DNA of 64,000 nucleotides from NCBI RefSeq assembly GCF_001684965.1, contig NZ_MAYG01000001.1, forward strand, positions 2,170,001 through 2,234,000. The letters are read 5' to 3'. The position numbers were made by a program, and so were the translations under genes. The notes under the pieces are model-generated. The model saw nothing but the letters and a program-made list of their open reading frames with translations, ran no database searches and was not told the origin of the DNA. This DNA comes from Chryseobacterium arthrosphaerae. Lineage in GTDB: Bacteria; Bacteroidota; Bacteroidia; Flavobacteriales; Weeksellaceae. This document shows, in pieces, positions 1 through 9,093 of the stretch. How positions within the stretch are numbered: the stretch's first letter is position 1; each line of letters opens with the position of its first letter.

Positions 1-1
1 A

Positions 2-772
2 ATTCTGATCCTTACCGGAGGAACGGGGCTTGTGGCATGGGGAGAACAGTATGTGACAGCTTCTGAAGCAGCTATTTCGATTGCTACCGGACCGTTCTGG
101 TTTATTGCTATCGACAGAAAAAACTGGAAATATTATTTTTCAGATAAATTTATTCCGATCGGGCTGGTCATTGGATTTGTAGGCCTTATTTTATTTTTAA
201 AAGGAAGCGTAGGGACACATGCAGCTCATGCAGCCGTTGACGGAAATCTCCGGATCACTGCATTTGTGGTTTTGGGATTAAGCTCTGTGGCATGGGTGCT
301 TGGCTCCCTGTATTCTAAAAAAAATCCGGCTTCCCAATCTACTTTCATGAATATTGCCCAACAGCTTATTGTAGCAGGATCAGCCTCTTTCCTGATCGCT
401 TTTTTCAGAAAAGAATGGGTGGGTTTCTCAGTTTCATCAGTTCCTTTATCTGCATGGTTGGGCGTTCTGTTTTTAATATTCTTTGGATCGATAGTCGCTT
501 ATTTGTCGTACATTTGGCTCTTGTCTGTGAAACCAGCCGCCCTGGTGAGCACCCATACCTACATCAACCCTATTGTAACGGTTATTGCAGGCTGGATTGT
601 TGCCAATCAGAGCATCAACGGAGGTCAGCTTTACGGTTTAGTGATCATATTGCTGGGAGTACTTCTGACGAATGTCACCAAGTATTTCAGACTTTCAAAA
701 AGGTCAAAGGTCAGATTAAGAAGAGTAAGAAGATTTTTTAACAGAACAGGCAAGCGATATCAGCCTATTTAA
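2..772 (+). CDS. EamA/DMT-family transporter, 5' end cut off by the window
   Basis: The open frame runs in from the window edge: the codons before the GTG at 32 continue in frame (ILILTGGTGLV) and match the usual EamA wording before a W-x-E-Q-Y segment, so the GTG is not the real start. What remains is about 256 residues with hydrophobic helices, the end of one EamA repeat and a second EamA repeat. Family members are inner-membrane exporters of the drug/metabolite superfamily. The tail is rich in K and R, as expected for a cytoplasmic end. It lies 19 bp upstream of metN and may be cotranscribed with it; the substrate cannot be read from sequence. Confidence 0.85.
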   Translation: MLILTGGTGLVAWGEQYVTASEAAISIATGPFWFIAIDRKNWKYYFSDKFIPIGLVIGFVGLILFLKGSVGTHAAHAAVDGNLRITAFVVLGLSSVAWVLGSLYSKKNPASQSTFMNIAQQLIVAGSASFLIAFFRKEWVGFSVSSVPLSAWLGVLFLIFFGSIVAYLSYIWLLSVKPAALVSTHTYINPIVTVIAGWIVANQSINGGQLYGLVIILLGVLLTNVTKYFRLSKRSKVRLRRVRRFFNRTGKRYQPI

Positions 773-791
773 AAAGTATTACAACATCAGA

Positions 792-1820
792 ATGATAGAA
801 ATCAGAAACATATCAAAAACGTTTCACCAGAAAAATCAATCCTTTAAGGCATTGGATAAGGTGAGTCTCAATATAGAAAAAGGAGATATTGTAGGGATCA
901 TAGGATTCTCCGGTGCAGGAAAAAGTACCCTGATCCGTACGGTCAATTTACTGGAAAGACCGGATGAGGGACAGATCATCATCAATGGTAAAGATTTTAC
1001 GAAATTAAACTCCAGACAACTGGCTGAAGAACGTAAAAAAATAGGAATGATCTTCCAGCATTTCAATCTTCTTTCTTCGAGAACTGTTTTTGATAATGTA
1101 GCTCTTCCTCTGGAACTGGACCATACCGGCAAGGAGCAGATCAACAGAAAGGTCAATGAACTTCTGAAAATCGTAGGACTGGAAGAAAAAGCCAACGACT
1201 ATCCCAGAAGTCTTTCGGGAGGACAGAAACAAAGGGTTGCCATTGCAAGAGCCCTGGCCAATGATCCTCACCTTCTGCTATGTGATGAAGCTACCAGTGC
1301 CCTTGATCCGGCTACAACGCAATCCATTTTACAACTTTTAAGGGATATCAATCAAAGACTGGGAATTACCATTCTTCTGATCACCCACGAAATGGAAGTC
1401 ATCAAAACAGTCTGCAACCACGTAGCTGTTATCGACAAAGGAAAATTATTAACAAAAGGAACTTTAAGCGAAATTATTTCGGATAAAGAACACCCGGTGA
1501 TCCGGCAATTTATAAATTCAGACATCATGACCCTGCCACAGGAACTCAATAACAGACTGCAGAAAGAACCGAAGGAAGGTTTATTTCCGCTGGTCGAAAT
1601 AGAACTCAATGAAAACATCAGCGTTGAACAGATTCTGTCAACCTTATACAATCAATATAAAATCCCTTACAAACTTTTAAAGGCGGATGTAGAATATTTC
1701 GGGAATTCCAATTTCGGAAAACTGCTGTTGCAGCTTCAGGGAGAAGCGGAAGAAAACCAACAGGCGATCTATTATTTAAACCAGAACAAAATTCAAAATA
1801 CAGTAAAAGGATATGCTTAG
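792..1820 (+). CDS. metN: Methionine ABC importer, ATP-binding subunit MetN
   Basis: This is the ATPase of the D/L-methionine uptake system. It has the Walker A motif GFSGAGKST, the signature LSGGQKQR, Walker B LLLCDEATSALD and a switch histidine (ITHEMEV). The last ~75 residues after the nucleotide-binding domain fit the NIL (ACT-like) domain of MetN, which binds methionine and gives feedback inhibition in this family. The length of 342 aa is normal for MetN. The last 8 bases overlap metI, so the two are translationally coupled. No SAM or S-box-like leader fits in the 19-bp gap before it. Confidence 0.95.
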   Translation: MIEIRNISKTFHQKNQSFKALDKVSLNIEKGDIVGIIGFSGAGKSTLIRTVNLLERPDEGQIIINGKDFTKLNSRQLAEERKKIGMIFQHFNLLSSRTVFDNVALPLELDHTGKEQINRKVNELLKIVGLEEKANDYPRSLSGGQKQRVAIARALANDPHLLLCDEATSALDPATTQSILQLLRDINQRLGITILLITHEMEVIKTVCNHVAVIDKGKLLTKGTLSEIISDKEHPVIRQFINSDIMTLPQELNNRLQKEPKEGLFPLVEIELNENISVEQILSTLYNQYKIPYKLLKADVEYFGNSNFGKLLLQLQGEAEENQQAIYYLNQNKIQNTVKGYA

Positions 1821-2469
1821 CGATACGGTAATTGCCCTTTTGGCAAAAGGAACCTGGGAAACCATTTATATGACATTTCTTTCCGGATTTTTTGGATTTG
1901 TCTTAGGACTTCCGGTTGGGATTATGCTGTTTTTAACAAGAAAAGGACAACTGCTTGAAAATGCCCTTTATCACAGGATTATATCTATTGTGGTGAATAT
2001 TTTCCGAGCCATTCCTTTCATTATCCTGATCGTCTGGATGATTCCTTTTACCAGAGTGCTGGCAGGAACTTCCATTGGAGTGAATGCTGCATTGGTTCCG
2101 TTAAGTGTGGGCGCAGCGCCATTCATTGCAAGGCTGGTAGAGAACAGCCTTATTGAGGTTCCTCATGGACTGATCGAAACTGCAAGGGCACTGGGCGCCT
2201 CTCCGCTTCAAATCATCAGAAAAGTACTGCTTCCTGAAGCACTTCCTTCGCTGGTGAACAATGCCACTATTACTTTGATCACTTTGGTAGGATACTCTGC
2301 GATGGGCGGTGCTGTAGGTGCCGGAGGATTGGGCCAGGTAGGATATCAATACGGATACATCGGTTATGATATTGTGATTATGAATACAGTTTTGGTCTTA
2401 CTTGTTCTTCTGGTATTTATCATTCAGTTTGCAGGAGACAGGATATCGAAAAGTTTTGATCACAGGTAG
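1813..2469 (+). CDS. metI: Methionine ABC importer, permease MetI
   Basis: This is the inner-membrane permease partner of MetN. It has 218 aa and about five hydrophobic helices. The cytoplasmic coupling (EAA) loop is visible as IETARALGASPLQIIRKV followed by LLPEALP. The size and the order metN-metI-metQ match the known importer. It starts inside the end of metN (8-base overlap) and ends 65 bp before the metQ start. Confidence 0.95.
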   Translation: MLSDTVIALLAKGTWETIYMTFLSGFFGFVLGLPVGIMLFLTRKGQLLENALYHRIISIVVNIFRAIPFIILIVWMIPFTRVLAGTSIGVNAALVPLSVGAAPFIARLVENSLIEVPHGLIETARALGASPLQIIRKVLLPEALPSLVNNATITLITLVGYSAMGGAVGAGGLGQVGYQYGYIGYDIVIMNTVLVLLVLLVFIIQFAGDRISKSFDHR

Positions 2470-2534
2470 ATGCGGACGAAGCAACTTGAGAATTGCAGAT
2501 CTGGATACAAAGGGTTTACGGTAAAAAAAATTCA

Positions 2535-3344
2535 ATGAAAAAAATAAAGATTTTAAGTTTAATAACGGCGGGATTACTGCTGTTCAATGCCTGTTCAGGA
2601 AGAAAAGATGATCCGAATTTTATCCGGGTGGGAATTACTTACGGTCCGGAGCAGGAAATTGCCGAAGTAGCGAAAAAAGTAGCAAAAGACCGATATAATC
2701 TGGAAGTGGAGCTCATTCCGTTCAATGATTATGTCGTTCCGAATGAAGCCTTAACGAATGGGGATATTGATGCGAATGCCTTTCAGCATATTCCGTATTT
2801 AACGGAGCAATCCAAACAGAGAGGCTATAATCTTGCCCCTGTGGGAAATACGTTCGTCTACCCTATCGTTGCCTATTCAAAAAAGATTAACAATATCAGC
2901 CAGCTGCAGGAAGGGAATACAATTGTCATTCCGAATGATCCTACCAACGGAGGACGTTCATTACTGCTTTTACAGAAAAACGGACTGATAAAGCTTAAAG
3001 CGGGAGTCGGATTGCTTCCTAAAGTAACGGATATTACAGAAAATCCAAAGCAGCTAAAAATCATGGAGATTGAAGGAGCACAGATACCGAGGGTACTGGA
3101 TGACAGGGATGTTGTAGTAGGGATCATCAATAACAATTTTGCTGCCCAGGCCGGTTTAAATTCTGAAAAGCAGGGAGTGCTGAAAGAAGATAAAGATTCT
3201 CCTTATGTGAATGTGGTAGTGGCAAGACAGGATAACAAGAACAGCCAGAAAGTTAAAAACTTTGTAAAAGCCTATCAGTCACCGGAAGTAGAGAAGAAAG
3301 CGAAAGAAATCTTCAAAGGAGGTGCTGTGAAAGGATGGGAGTGA
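2535..3344 (+). CDS. metQ: Methionine-binding lipoprotein MetQ
   Basis: This is the substrate-binding component of the MetNIQ importer (NlpA family). The frame is open from 2493, but the ATG at 2535 is preferred because it places a typical lipoprotein signal at the N-terminus: MKKIKI, a hydrophobic stretch and the lipobox LLFNAC. The mature protein would be lipidated at the cysteine and anchored to the inner-membrane face. The body has the family segments VGITYGPEQE, NAFQHIPYL and IPNDPTNGGRS. The product is about 269 aa. A rho-independent terminator follows at 3461-3491 and closes the operon. Confidence 0.93.
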   Translation: MKKIKILSLITAGLLLFNACSGRKDDPNFIRVGITYGPEQEIAEVAKKVAKDRYNLEVELIPFNDYVVPNEALTNGDIDANAFQHIPYLTEQSKQRGYNLAPVGNTFVYPIVAYSKKINNISQLQEGNTIVIPNDPTNGGRSLLLLQKNGLIKLKAGVGLLPKVTDITENPKQLKIMEIEGAQIPRVLDDRDVVVGIINNNFAAQAGLNSEKQGVLKEDKDSPYVNVVVARQDNKNSQKVKNFVKAYQSPEVEKKAKEIFKGGAVKGWE

Positions 3345-3460
3345 TAGTAAATCGGGGTTGGAGAATTTTAAAGACCCGCTTAGAGAGTTTCTGAATGTGG
3401 AATACATGATGCGGAAGCAGAATTCTTTCAACTTTCTTGTTTATTACTTTTAACAGATAT

Positions 3461-3491
3461 AAACTGTCAACGAAATGGAGACAGTTTTTTT
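3461..3491 (+). terminator. Intrinsic terminator of metNIQ
   Basis: A perfect 8-bp stem AAACTGTC/GACAGTTT (3461-3468 with 3480-3487) with an 11-nt loop is followed by a T run. It is placed 117 bp after the metQ stop. Confidence 0.8.
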
Positions 3492-3516
3492 GTCGGCAAA
3501 TTTTTATTTTCTCAAT

Positions 3517-3548
3517 TTGAGATAATAAAAAAATTTTCTTTACTTTTG
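3517..3548 (+). promoter_or_regulatory. Flavobacterial promoter for the GH3 gene
   Basis: TTG at 3517-3519, a spacer of 21 bp, then TACTTTTG at 3541-3548 match the Bacteroidetes sigma consensus TTG-N(17-23)-TAnnTTTG. The predicted start of transcription would leave a leader of roughly 15-20 nt before the ATG at 3573. Confidence 0.75.
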
Positions 3549-3572
3549 TTTTTAATCAAATAGAAAGGCATT

Positions 3573-5837
3573 ATGTTAAAGAAAACCGCCATTGTAAGTT
3601 TATTCACCTTTATTTCTGTTTCTTATATGGCTCAGAACAATCCTACTTTACCGGTTTATTTAGATGAATCAAAACCTGTAGAACAACGTATTCAGGATGC
3701 ACTTTCCAGAATGACACTGGAAGAGAAGGTAGCAATGCTCCACGCACAATCCAAATTCAGTTCACCCGGAGTTCCAAGACTGGGAATTCCTGAATTCTGG
3801 ACGACAGACGGCCCTCACGGGGTACGTCCGGAAGTAATGTGGGACGAATGGGACCAGGCAGGATGGACGAATGACTCCATCATCGCCTACCCTGCCCTGA
3901 CGGCTTTATCCGCAACATGGAACAAAAAAATGTCATGGAATTATGGTAAAGCTTTGGGTGAGGAAGCCCGCTACAGAAAAAAAGACATCCTTCTGGGGCC
4001 CGGAGTGAATATCTACAGAACCCCGCTGAACGGAAGAAATTTTGAATACATGGGTGAAGATCCTTATCTGACCTCAAAAATGGTGGTGCCTTACATCAAA
4101 GGAGTACAATCAAACGGTGTAGCTACTTCCGTAAAACATTTTGCCCTCAACAATCAGGAAATGTTCCGCCACACCAGCAATGTGAATGTGGATGACAGAA
4201 CTCTTTATGAAATTTATCTTCCCCCTTTCAAAGCGGCAGTAACCGAAGGTGACTCATGGACGATCATGGGCGCCTACGATATGTACAAAGGCCAGTATGC
4301 CAGCCAGAACCAGTACCTGTTGAATGATATCCTGAAGAAAGAATGGAATTATAAAGGCGTAGTGGTATCAGACTGGGGTGCCGTGAATAATACGGAACAA
4401 GCCATCCACAATGGGCTTGATCTTGAATTCGGTTCCTGGACCAACGGACTTTCTGCCGGAACTAAAAATGCCTACGACAACTACTATCTGGCAAAACCTT
4501 ATCTCGATCTGATTAAAGCCGGAAAAGTAGGCACAACAGAGCTGGATGACAAAGTAACCAGACTTCTCCGTCTTGCTTATAAAACAACGATGAACCGCAA
4601 TAAGCCTTTCGGGAACATCGCTTCTGAAGAGCATAAAGCAGTAGCCAAAGAAATCGGTGAAGAAGGAATTGTCTTGCTGAAAAACCAGGGAAACGTTCTT
4701 CCTATCGATATTAATAAAGCTAAAAAAATAGCAGTGATCGGCGAAAATGCCATCAAAATAATGACCGTAGGTGGCGGATCTTCTTCTTTAAAGGTAAAAT
4801 ATGAAACCCTTCCGTTAGATGGTATCAAATCAAGGTTTGGAAAACAGTCAGATGTACAGTATGCCCGTGGATACGTAGGAGATATCGGCGGAGAATATAA
4901 CGGTGTAAAATCCGGACAGGACCTGAAAGACTCCCGCTCTGAAACCGAGCTATTAAACGAAGCGGTAGAACTTGCAAAAAAATCCGACTATGTTATTTTC
5001 GTAGGCGGACTAAACAAAGCTGACTTCCAGGACAGTGAAGGAAACGACAGAAAGAGTTATGGCCTTCCTTACAATCAGGACAACGTAATTTCTGCTCTTG
5101 CAAAAGCCAATAAAAACCTGGCTGTTGTTCTGGTATCCGGAAATGCCGTAGCCATGCCGTGGATCAAAGAAGTTCCTACTGTTATGCAGGCATGGTACCT
5201 TGGGTCGGAAGCAGGGAACTCCATTGCTTCTATCCTTGCAGGAGATACGAATCCTTCAGGAAAACTTCCGTTTACATTCCCGGTAAAGCTTGAAGATAAT
5301 TCAGCCCATAAGCTTGGAGAATATCCGGGGCAGAAAGATGAGCTGGCCGCCGGAAAAGGAAAAGATCAGAAAAACCCGATCAATATTACCTATAATGAAG
5401 GAATATTGGTAGGCTACCGTTGGCATGACACTAAAAATATAAAACCTCTTTTCAGTTTCGGACACGGATTGAGCTATACCTCTTTTGAATTCGGGAAAGC
5501 AAAAGCTGATAAAACAACGATTTCCCAGGACGGTACCATTACATTTACAGTAAGCGTTAAAAATACCGGAAAGAAAGCCGGTGCAGAGGTTGCACAGCTT
5601 TACATCAGCGATGTAAAATCATCCGTTATGCGTCCTGCAAAAGAATTAAAAGGTTTTGAAAAAATATATTTAAATCCCGGTGAGCAGAAAGAAGTTACTT
5701 TCACCATTGACAAAACAGCATTAAGCTATTTCGATTCCAATAAGCACGACTGGGTAGCTGAACCGGGAGATTTTGAAGCACTGATCGGAAATTCCTCAGA
5801 TGCGATTAAAACGAAAGTGAAATTTACCCTTCAATAA
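3573..5837 (+). CDS. bglX: Secreted GH3 beta-glucosidase (BglX type)
   Basis: This glycoside hydrolase family 3 enzyme removes terminal beta-linked glucose or related sugars from oligosaccharides. An N-terminal signal peptide (MLKKTAIVSLFTFISVSYMA, cleaved near AQ) directs it to the periplasm. The order is GH3 N-domain, GH3 C-domain and a fibronectin-III-like domain at the C-terminus, the usual 750-residue BglX layout. The nucleophile aspartate is in VVSDWGAV (about D267) and the general acid is probably the glutamate of SEGNDR (about E489). There is no T9SS sorting tail, so it is probably periplasmic. It has its own promoter and terminator and is monocistronic. Exact substrate is unknown. 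Confidence 0.93.
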   Translation: MLKKTAIVSLFTFISVSYMAQNNPTLPVYLDESKPVEQRIQDALSRMTLEEKVAMLHAQSKFSSPGVPRLGIPEFWTTDGPHGVRPEVMWDEWDQAGWTNDSIIAYPALTALSATWNKKMSWNYGKALGEEARYRKKDILLGPGVNIYRTPLNGRNFEYMGEDPYLTSKMVVPYIKGVQSNGVATSVKHFALNNQEMFRHTSNVNVDDRTLYEIYLPPFKAAVTEGDSWTIMGAYDMYKGQYASQNQYLLNDILKKEWNYKGVVVSDWGAVNNTEQAIHNGLDLEFGSWTNGLSAGTKNAYDNYYLAKPYLDLIKAGKVGTTELDDKVTRLLRLAYKTTMNRNKPFGNIASEEHKAVAKEIGEEGIVLLKNQGNVLPIDINKAKKIAVIGENAIKIMTVGGGSSSLKVKYETLPLDGIKSRFGKQSDVQYARGYVGDIGGEYNGVKSGQDLKDSRSETELLNEAVELAKKSDYVIFVGGLNKADFQDSEGNDRKSYGLPYNQDNVISALAKANKNLAVVLVSGNAVAMPWIKEVPTVMQAWYLGSEAGNSIASILAGDTNPSGKLPFTFPVKLEDNSAHKLGEYPGQKDELAAGKGKDQKNPINITYNEGILVGYRWHDTKNIKPLFSFGHGLSYTSFEFGKAKADKTTISQDGTITFTVSVKNTGKKAGAEVAQLYISDVKSSVMRPAKELKGFEKIYLNPGEQKEVTFTIDKTALSYFDSNKHDWVAEPGDFEALIGNSSDAIKTKVKFTLQ

Positions 5838-5888
5838 CACTGAGAGTTGTGAGTATAAACTCTGTTTAATAATTATTTGATAGAATGC

Positions 5889-5919
5889 AAACAGGTTCCC
5901 GTGTGGAATCTGTTTTTTT
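5889..5919 (+). terminator. Intrinsic terminator of the GH3 gene
   Basis: The 10-bp stem AACAGGTTCC/GGAATCTGTT (5890-5899 with 5905-5914, one G.U pair) with a 5-nt loop runs into a seven-T tract. It lies just before the repeat array. Confidence 0.75.
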
Positions 5920-5949
5920 ATTATTCATGCAAATCAGGAAGAGTTTTTT

Positions 5950-6559
5950 ATCTTATTTCTCTCGCAGATCTAGGAGATTACGCAGATTTTTTTTAACATT
6001 ATCATCAGCGACAATCTGTAAAATCTGCGAGAGATTAAAATTAAAAAGCATCCATTTCCAGGAAGCCTATGCAGCTATGTGGTTAATAAAACAGAGTCAT
6101 GATTTTTCTTCTATTTCTCTCGCAGATCTAGGAGATTACGCAGATTTTTTTAACATAATCATCTGCGATATCTGTAAAATTGCGAGAAATTAAAATTAAA
6201 AAGCATTCATTTTTAAGAAGCCTATACAGCGATGTGGTTAATAAAACAGGGTCATGATTTTTCTTCTATTTCTCTCGCAGATCTAGGAGATTACGCAGAT
6301 TTTTTTAACATAATCATCTGCGACATCTGTAAAATCTGCGAGAGATTAAAATTAAAAAGCATCCATTTCCAAGAAACCTATGTAGCTACGTGGTTAATAA
6401 AACAGAGTCATGATCTTTCTTCTATTTCTCTCGCAGATCCGGGAGATTACGCAGATTTTTTTAACATAATCATCTGCGACATCTGTAAAATCTGCGAGAG
6501 ATTAAAATTAAAAAGCATCCATTTCCAAGAAACCTATGTAGCTATGTGGTTAATAAAAA
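5950..6559. repeat. Four tandem ~156-bp units, each a nested palindrome
   Basis: The phrase TCTCGCAGATC recurs at 5960, 6118, 6273 and 6429 (periods 158, 155 and 156 bp), with most of the intervening sequence conserved. Each unit has an outer inverted repeat TCTCTCGCAGAT/ATCTGCGAGAGA (copy 3: 6271-6282 with 6334-6345) and an inner one CGCAGAT/ATCTGCG (6294-6300 with 6316-6322), then an AT-rich half. Copies 3 and 4 are the most intact; copy 2 has a damaged right outer arm and copy 1 a mismatch in the inner arm. The array fills the space between two convergent genes. Open frames across it come from the 52-codon period and are not considered genes. Confidence 0.9.
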
Positions 6560-6587
6560 AGCAGGTCAAAAAATTGATCCTGCTTTC
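6556..6587 (-). terminator. Terminator of the beta-barrel receptor gene
   Basis: On the minus strand AAAGCAGGATCA pairs with TGACCTGCTTT around a short A/T loop (one bulge) and is followed by a T run. It is placed 23 bp past the stop of the receptor gene and right at the edge of the repeat array. Confidence 0.65.
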
Positions 6588-6609
6588 ATTTTATCTAACA
6601 AATATTGAA

Positions 6610-8772
6610 TTATTTTCCGCCACCGCCGTTTTTCTCCACGTCAGTTTTGGTATTTTCTTTGACTTTCTGGTTTCCGAAACGTTTTACAAAAGTAAGAGAA
6701 ACTCCGTACCAGTCCCATTTCGAGTACTGTCTGAAGGTTCCGTCAGGGCTGTAAGTCGTATTATCGGCATAAGGTCTTTTGAAAATATTCATCAGCTGCA
6801 TACTTAGCTCCATCTGGGCTTTAGGGAAAATTTTGGTCATAGAAATATTGTGGAACACATTCGTATTGTTGGCATAAGTATTCCCGTTATTCTGATTCGC
6901 AATTTCCATCCATACACTCAGGTTAATATTCTTGTTGAAAAGATTGGTGTAGGAAGCATTAAGAGATCCGCCCCAATAGTTGATATAATCTTTGGCTCCT
7001 AATTTATTCTTTTCATTAAAATCTTTATTATTGATATAGTACCAGCCAAATCCTACATTCACATTCAGCTTATTTTTCAGAAAATTCTGGTTGGTATTGG
7101 CAAAAAGATAATACTTTTCTACCTTCCCGTCGAAGTTACCCGGCAGGGAAACAGTTCTTCCGTTTTCCGATACATAGGTAGTCCAGTAATCCTGGTTGGT
7201 GTGCATGTATCTTACGGAAAGGAAGTACTTTTTCAAAATTCCGAATTTCAGGTAAAGACGGTCATTAGGATTGGGATTCAGGTATAAATTTCCTCTGGAA
7301 TAGGTCCCGTTGATTTCAGGAACAAGGAAAGGGTTGAATTCCTCATACCACGGTCTCCAGATACTTCGGTTATAGGTAAGACTCACGTCGTACTTCTCTG
7401 AAAAGTTGTATTTCAGCAATAGATTGGGAAGGAAGCTGCCATAGGAATCTCTCCGTTCGGTGCCTGCCACATCCTGTCTTACTTTATAGTCGATGTACTC
7501 ATATCGAAGCCCTACTCTTGCTTCCAGTTTCTTGAAAAACGTTTTGCTGTAGTTCGCATATAAAGAGCTCAGATTATCTTCATAATGGAAGGTGTCATTT
7601 CTGAACAGGCTGTAAAACTCTGAACCGGGATCGTTTAAACTGAATCCGTAAAGGTTGTTCGGAATGACATGATTATTAAAATCCATTTTACCTCCTACTT
7701 CAAAAGTTCCGCCGGATTTACCCAGCGGCTGCGTATAGTCTACTTTCAGGTAATAATTATGCATTTCGTTTCTGTTGATAATTCCCAGCTCCTGGTTTTT
7801 AGCTCCTTGCTTATTAATCAGATTATCATTATTATAACTTGAATAATTTGTTCCGATATTGATGTCCAGAATTTTACTCTTTTCTTTATCATAATACTTA
7901 TAAAAAGCATTTGTTCCTAAATTACGGCTGAATCCCCAGGTATTCTGGAGCTGGCGGTAAGCGTCATCCAGCATGCCGTTCGTTGACTGCGTTCCGTTTG
8001 ATTCTGCAAAAGATAAGCTTCTGTTCTGGGAGTATTCCAGCACAATTCCGATATTGTTCTTCTCATTGATCTCAAATTCTGAAGTAGAGGAAAGGGAAGG
8101 ACTTTCATTTTTCATCTCATTATGCATGCTGAGCTGGGTGACCCTGTTATTTTCATAGCGGGTGTCTGTGGTTTCATTCTTTTGCACATAATACCCGTCA
8201 CTGTAACTTCCAATAAACGTCTGGGTAAATTTTTTCTTATGGTAATTCAGGTTAAAATTGGTGTATTGTGAGTTTTTGGTACTTTGTCTGTTATTCAGGG
8301 AAATACTGCCTTTTAATCCTTCATCATCTCTTTTTTTCAATACGATATTGATCACAGATCCGGAAGTTTCATAGCGTGAAGACGGGCTGGTGATCACTTC
8401 AATCTTCATCAGGTTATCTGCAGGAATGGTTTTCAGGTATTCTTTCAGCTCTTTTCCTGTAAAAACAGATTTCCTGTCGTTGATGTATACAGTAACCGTC
8501 TGCCCTTCCGCTTTTACGGCGTCATTATTATCAATGCTCACCAGCGGGGTCATTCTGAGAACATCCCAGGTGGTATTACCAGCCACAATAGAACTATTGG
8601 CTACATTAAAAACGGTTCTGTCTACTTTAGATTCTACGGTAGGCTTTCTTGCAACAAGAGTTACCCCTTCTATCTCCTTTGCATTGGTCTTTACGGTATC
8701 TTTCGCAGCCTGTGTCTGGGCGAAAGCTAAAGAACCCGTTACGATTGCTATGGGAAATAAGATTATTTTCAT
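6610..8772 (-). CDS. Outer-membrane beta-barrel protein, TonB-dependent receptor family (OMP_b-brl_3)
   Basis: A signal peptide (MKIILFPIAIVTGSLAFAQ) is followed by a plug-like domain. Its segments VDRTVFNV, WDVLRMTPLV, VYINDRKSVF and IEVITSPSSRYE are typical of the Bacteroidetes OMP_b-brl_3 group. About 550 residues of alternating amphipathic strands form the barrel. The N-terminal CarboxypepD_reg/CNA-B domain often found in this group is absent and no clear TonB box was identified. At 720 aa it is at the short end for TonB receptors. Transport of a ligand across the outer membrane is inferred from family; no neighbouring SusD or siderophore gene gives a substrate. Confidence 0.85.
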   Translation of the reverse strand: MKIILFPIAIVTGSLAFAQTQAAKDTVKTNAKEIEGVTLVARKPTVESKVDRTVFNVANSSIVAGNTTWDVLRMTPLVSIDNNDAVKAEGQTVTVYINDRKSVFTGKELKEYLKTIPADNLMKIEVITSPSSRYETSGSVINIVLKKRDDEGLKGSISLNNRQSTKNSQYTNFNLNYHKKKFTQTFIGSYSDGYYVQKNETTDTRYENNRVTQLSMHNEMKNESPSLSSTSEFEINEKNNIGIVLEYSQNRSLSFAESNGTQSTNGMLDDAYRQLQNTWGFSRNLGTNAFYKYYDKEKSKILDINIGTNYSSYNNDNLINKQGAKNQELGIINRNEMHNYYLKVDYTQPLGKSGGTFEVGGKMDFNNHVIPNNLYGFSLNDPGSEFYSLFRNDTFHYEDNLSSLYANYSKTFFKKLEARVGLRYEYIDYKVRQDVAGTERRDSYGSFLPNLLLKYNFSEKYDVSLTYNRSIWRPWYEEFNPFLVPEINGTYSRGNLYLNPNPNDRLYLKFGILKKYFLSVRYMHTNQDYWTTYVSENGRTVSLPGNFDGKVEKYYLFANTNQNFLKNKLNVNVGFGWYYINNKDFNEKNKLGAKDYINYWGGSLNASYTNLFNKNINLSVWMEIANQNNGNTYANNTNVFHNISMTKIFPKAQMELSMQLMNIFKRPYADNTTYSPDGTFRQYSKWDWYGVSLTFVKRFGNQKVKENTKTDVEKNGGGGK

Positions 8773-9020
8773 GTGAAATTATAGTTTTTTTTCTATAAGA
8801 CCACTCATAGGGTACATTTGTTACATAAAGCTGTAAAAAAATTTAAAATAAATATTTAGGGTTCAGCAAGATAGCACCTCAACAATTAACCATAAATCCA
8901 ATAACAGGAAAATATAGCAACAAAACATCCATTTCTGAAATATTTCAACAATAAATCAATTCAAAACAAATAATATCCGCAATTTCAATTTATTTAAAGA
9001 AAACAGAGATTGTGACAGGT
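8773..9020. other. AT-rich leader region of the receptor gene
   Basis: About 250 bp of very AT-rich sequence separate the receptor start from the next terminator. I see no TAnnTTTG box on the minus strand with a partner TTG at a usable distance, and no ORF. It presumably contains the receptor promoter. Confidence 0.4.
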
Positions 9021-9049
9021 TACAAAAAAAGCCCGGATCTCACCCGGGC
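9021..9049 (-). terminator. Intrinsic terminator of the DUF2652 gene
   Basis: A GC-rich stem GCCCGG/CCGGGC (9031-9036 with 9044-9049) is followed, on the minus strand, by a run of seven T. It is 45 bp past the stop at 9094. Confidence 0.8.
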
Positions 9050-9093
9050 CGCTAGCAATAGCAAATTTACAAGGATTAAAATTAAAAAATATG

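Noticed and set aside
5950..6559. CRISPR array
   Set aside because: Units of ~156 bp are conserved throughout, including the between-palindrome part; there are no unique spacers and no cas genes.
5885..6807. Two plus-strand ORFs (102 and 191 codons) across the repeat array
   Set aside because: They are translations of the 156-bp repeat (52 codons per unit), the second runs into the receptor gene on the other strand, and frame is lost between copies 1 and 2.
9062..9069. Minus-strand TAAATTTG as promoter of the receptor gene
   Set aside because: It lies upstream of a strong leftward terminator (9021-9049) and has no suitable TTG partner.
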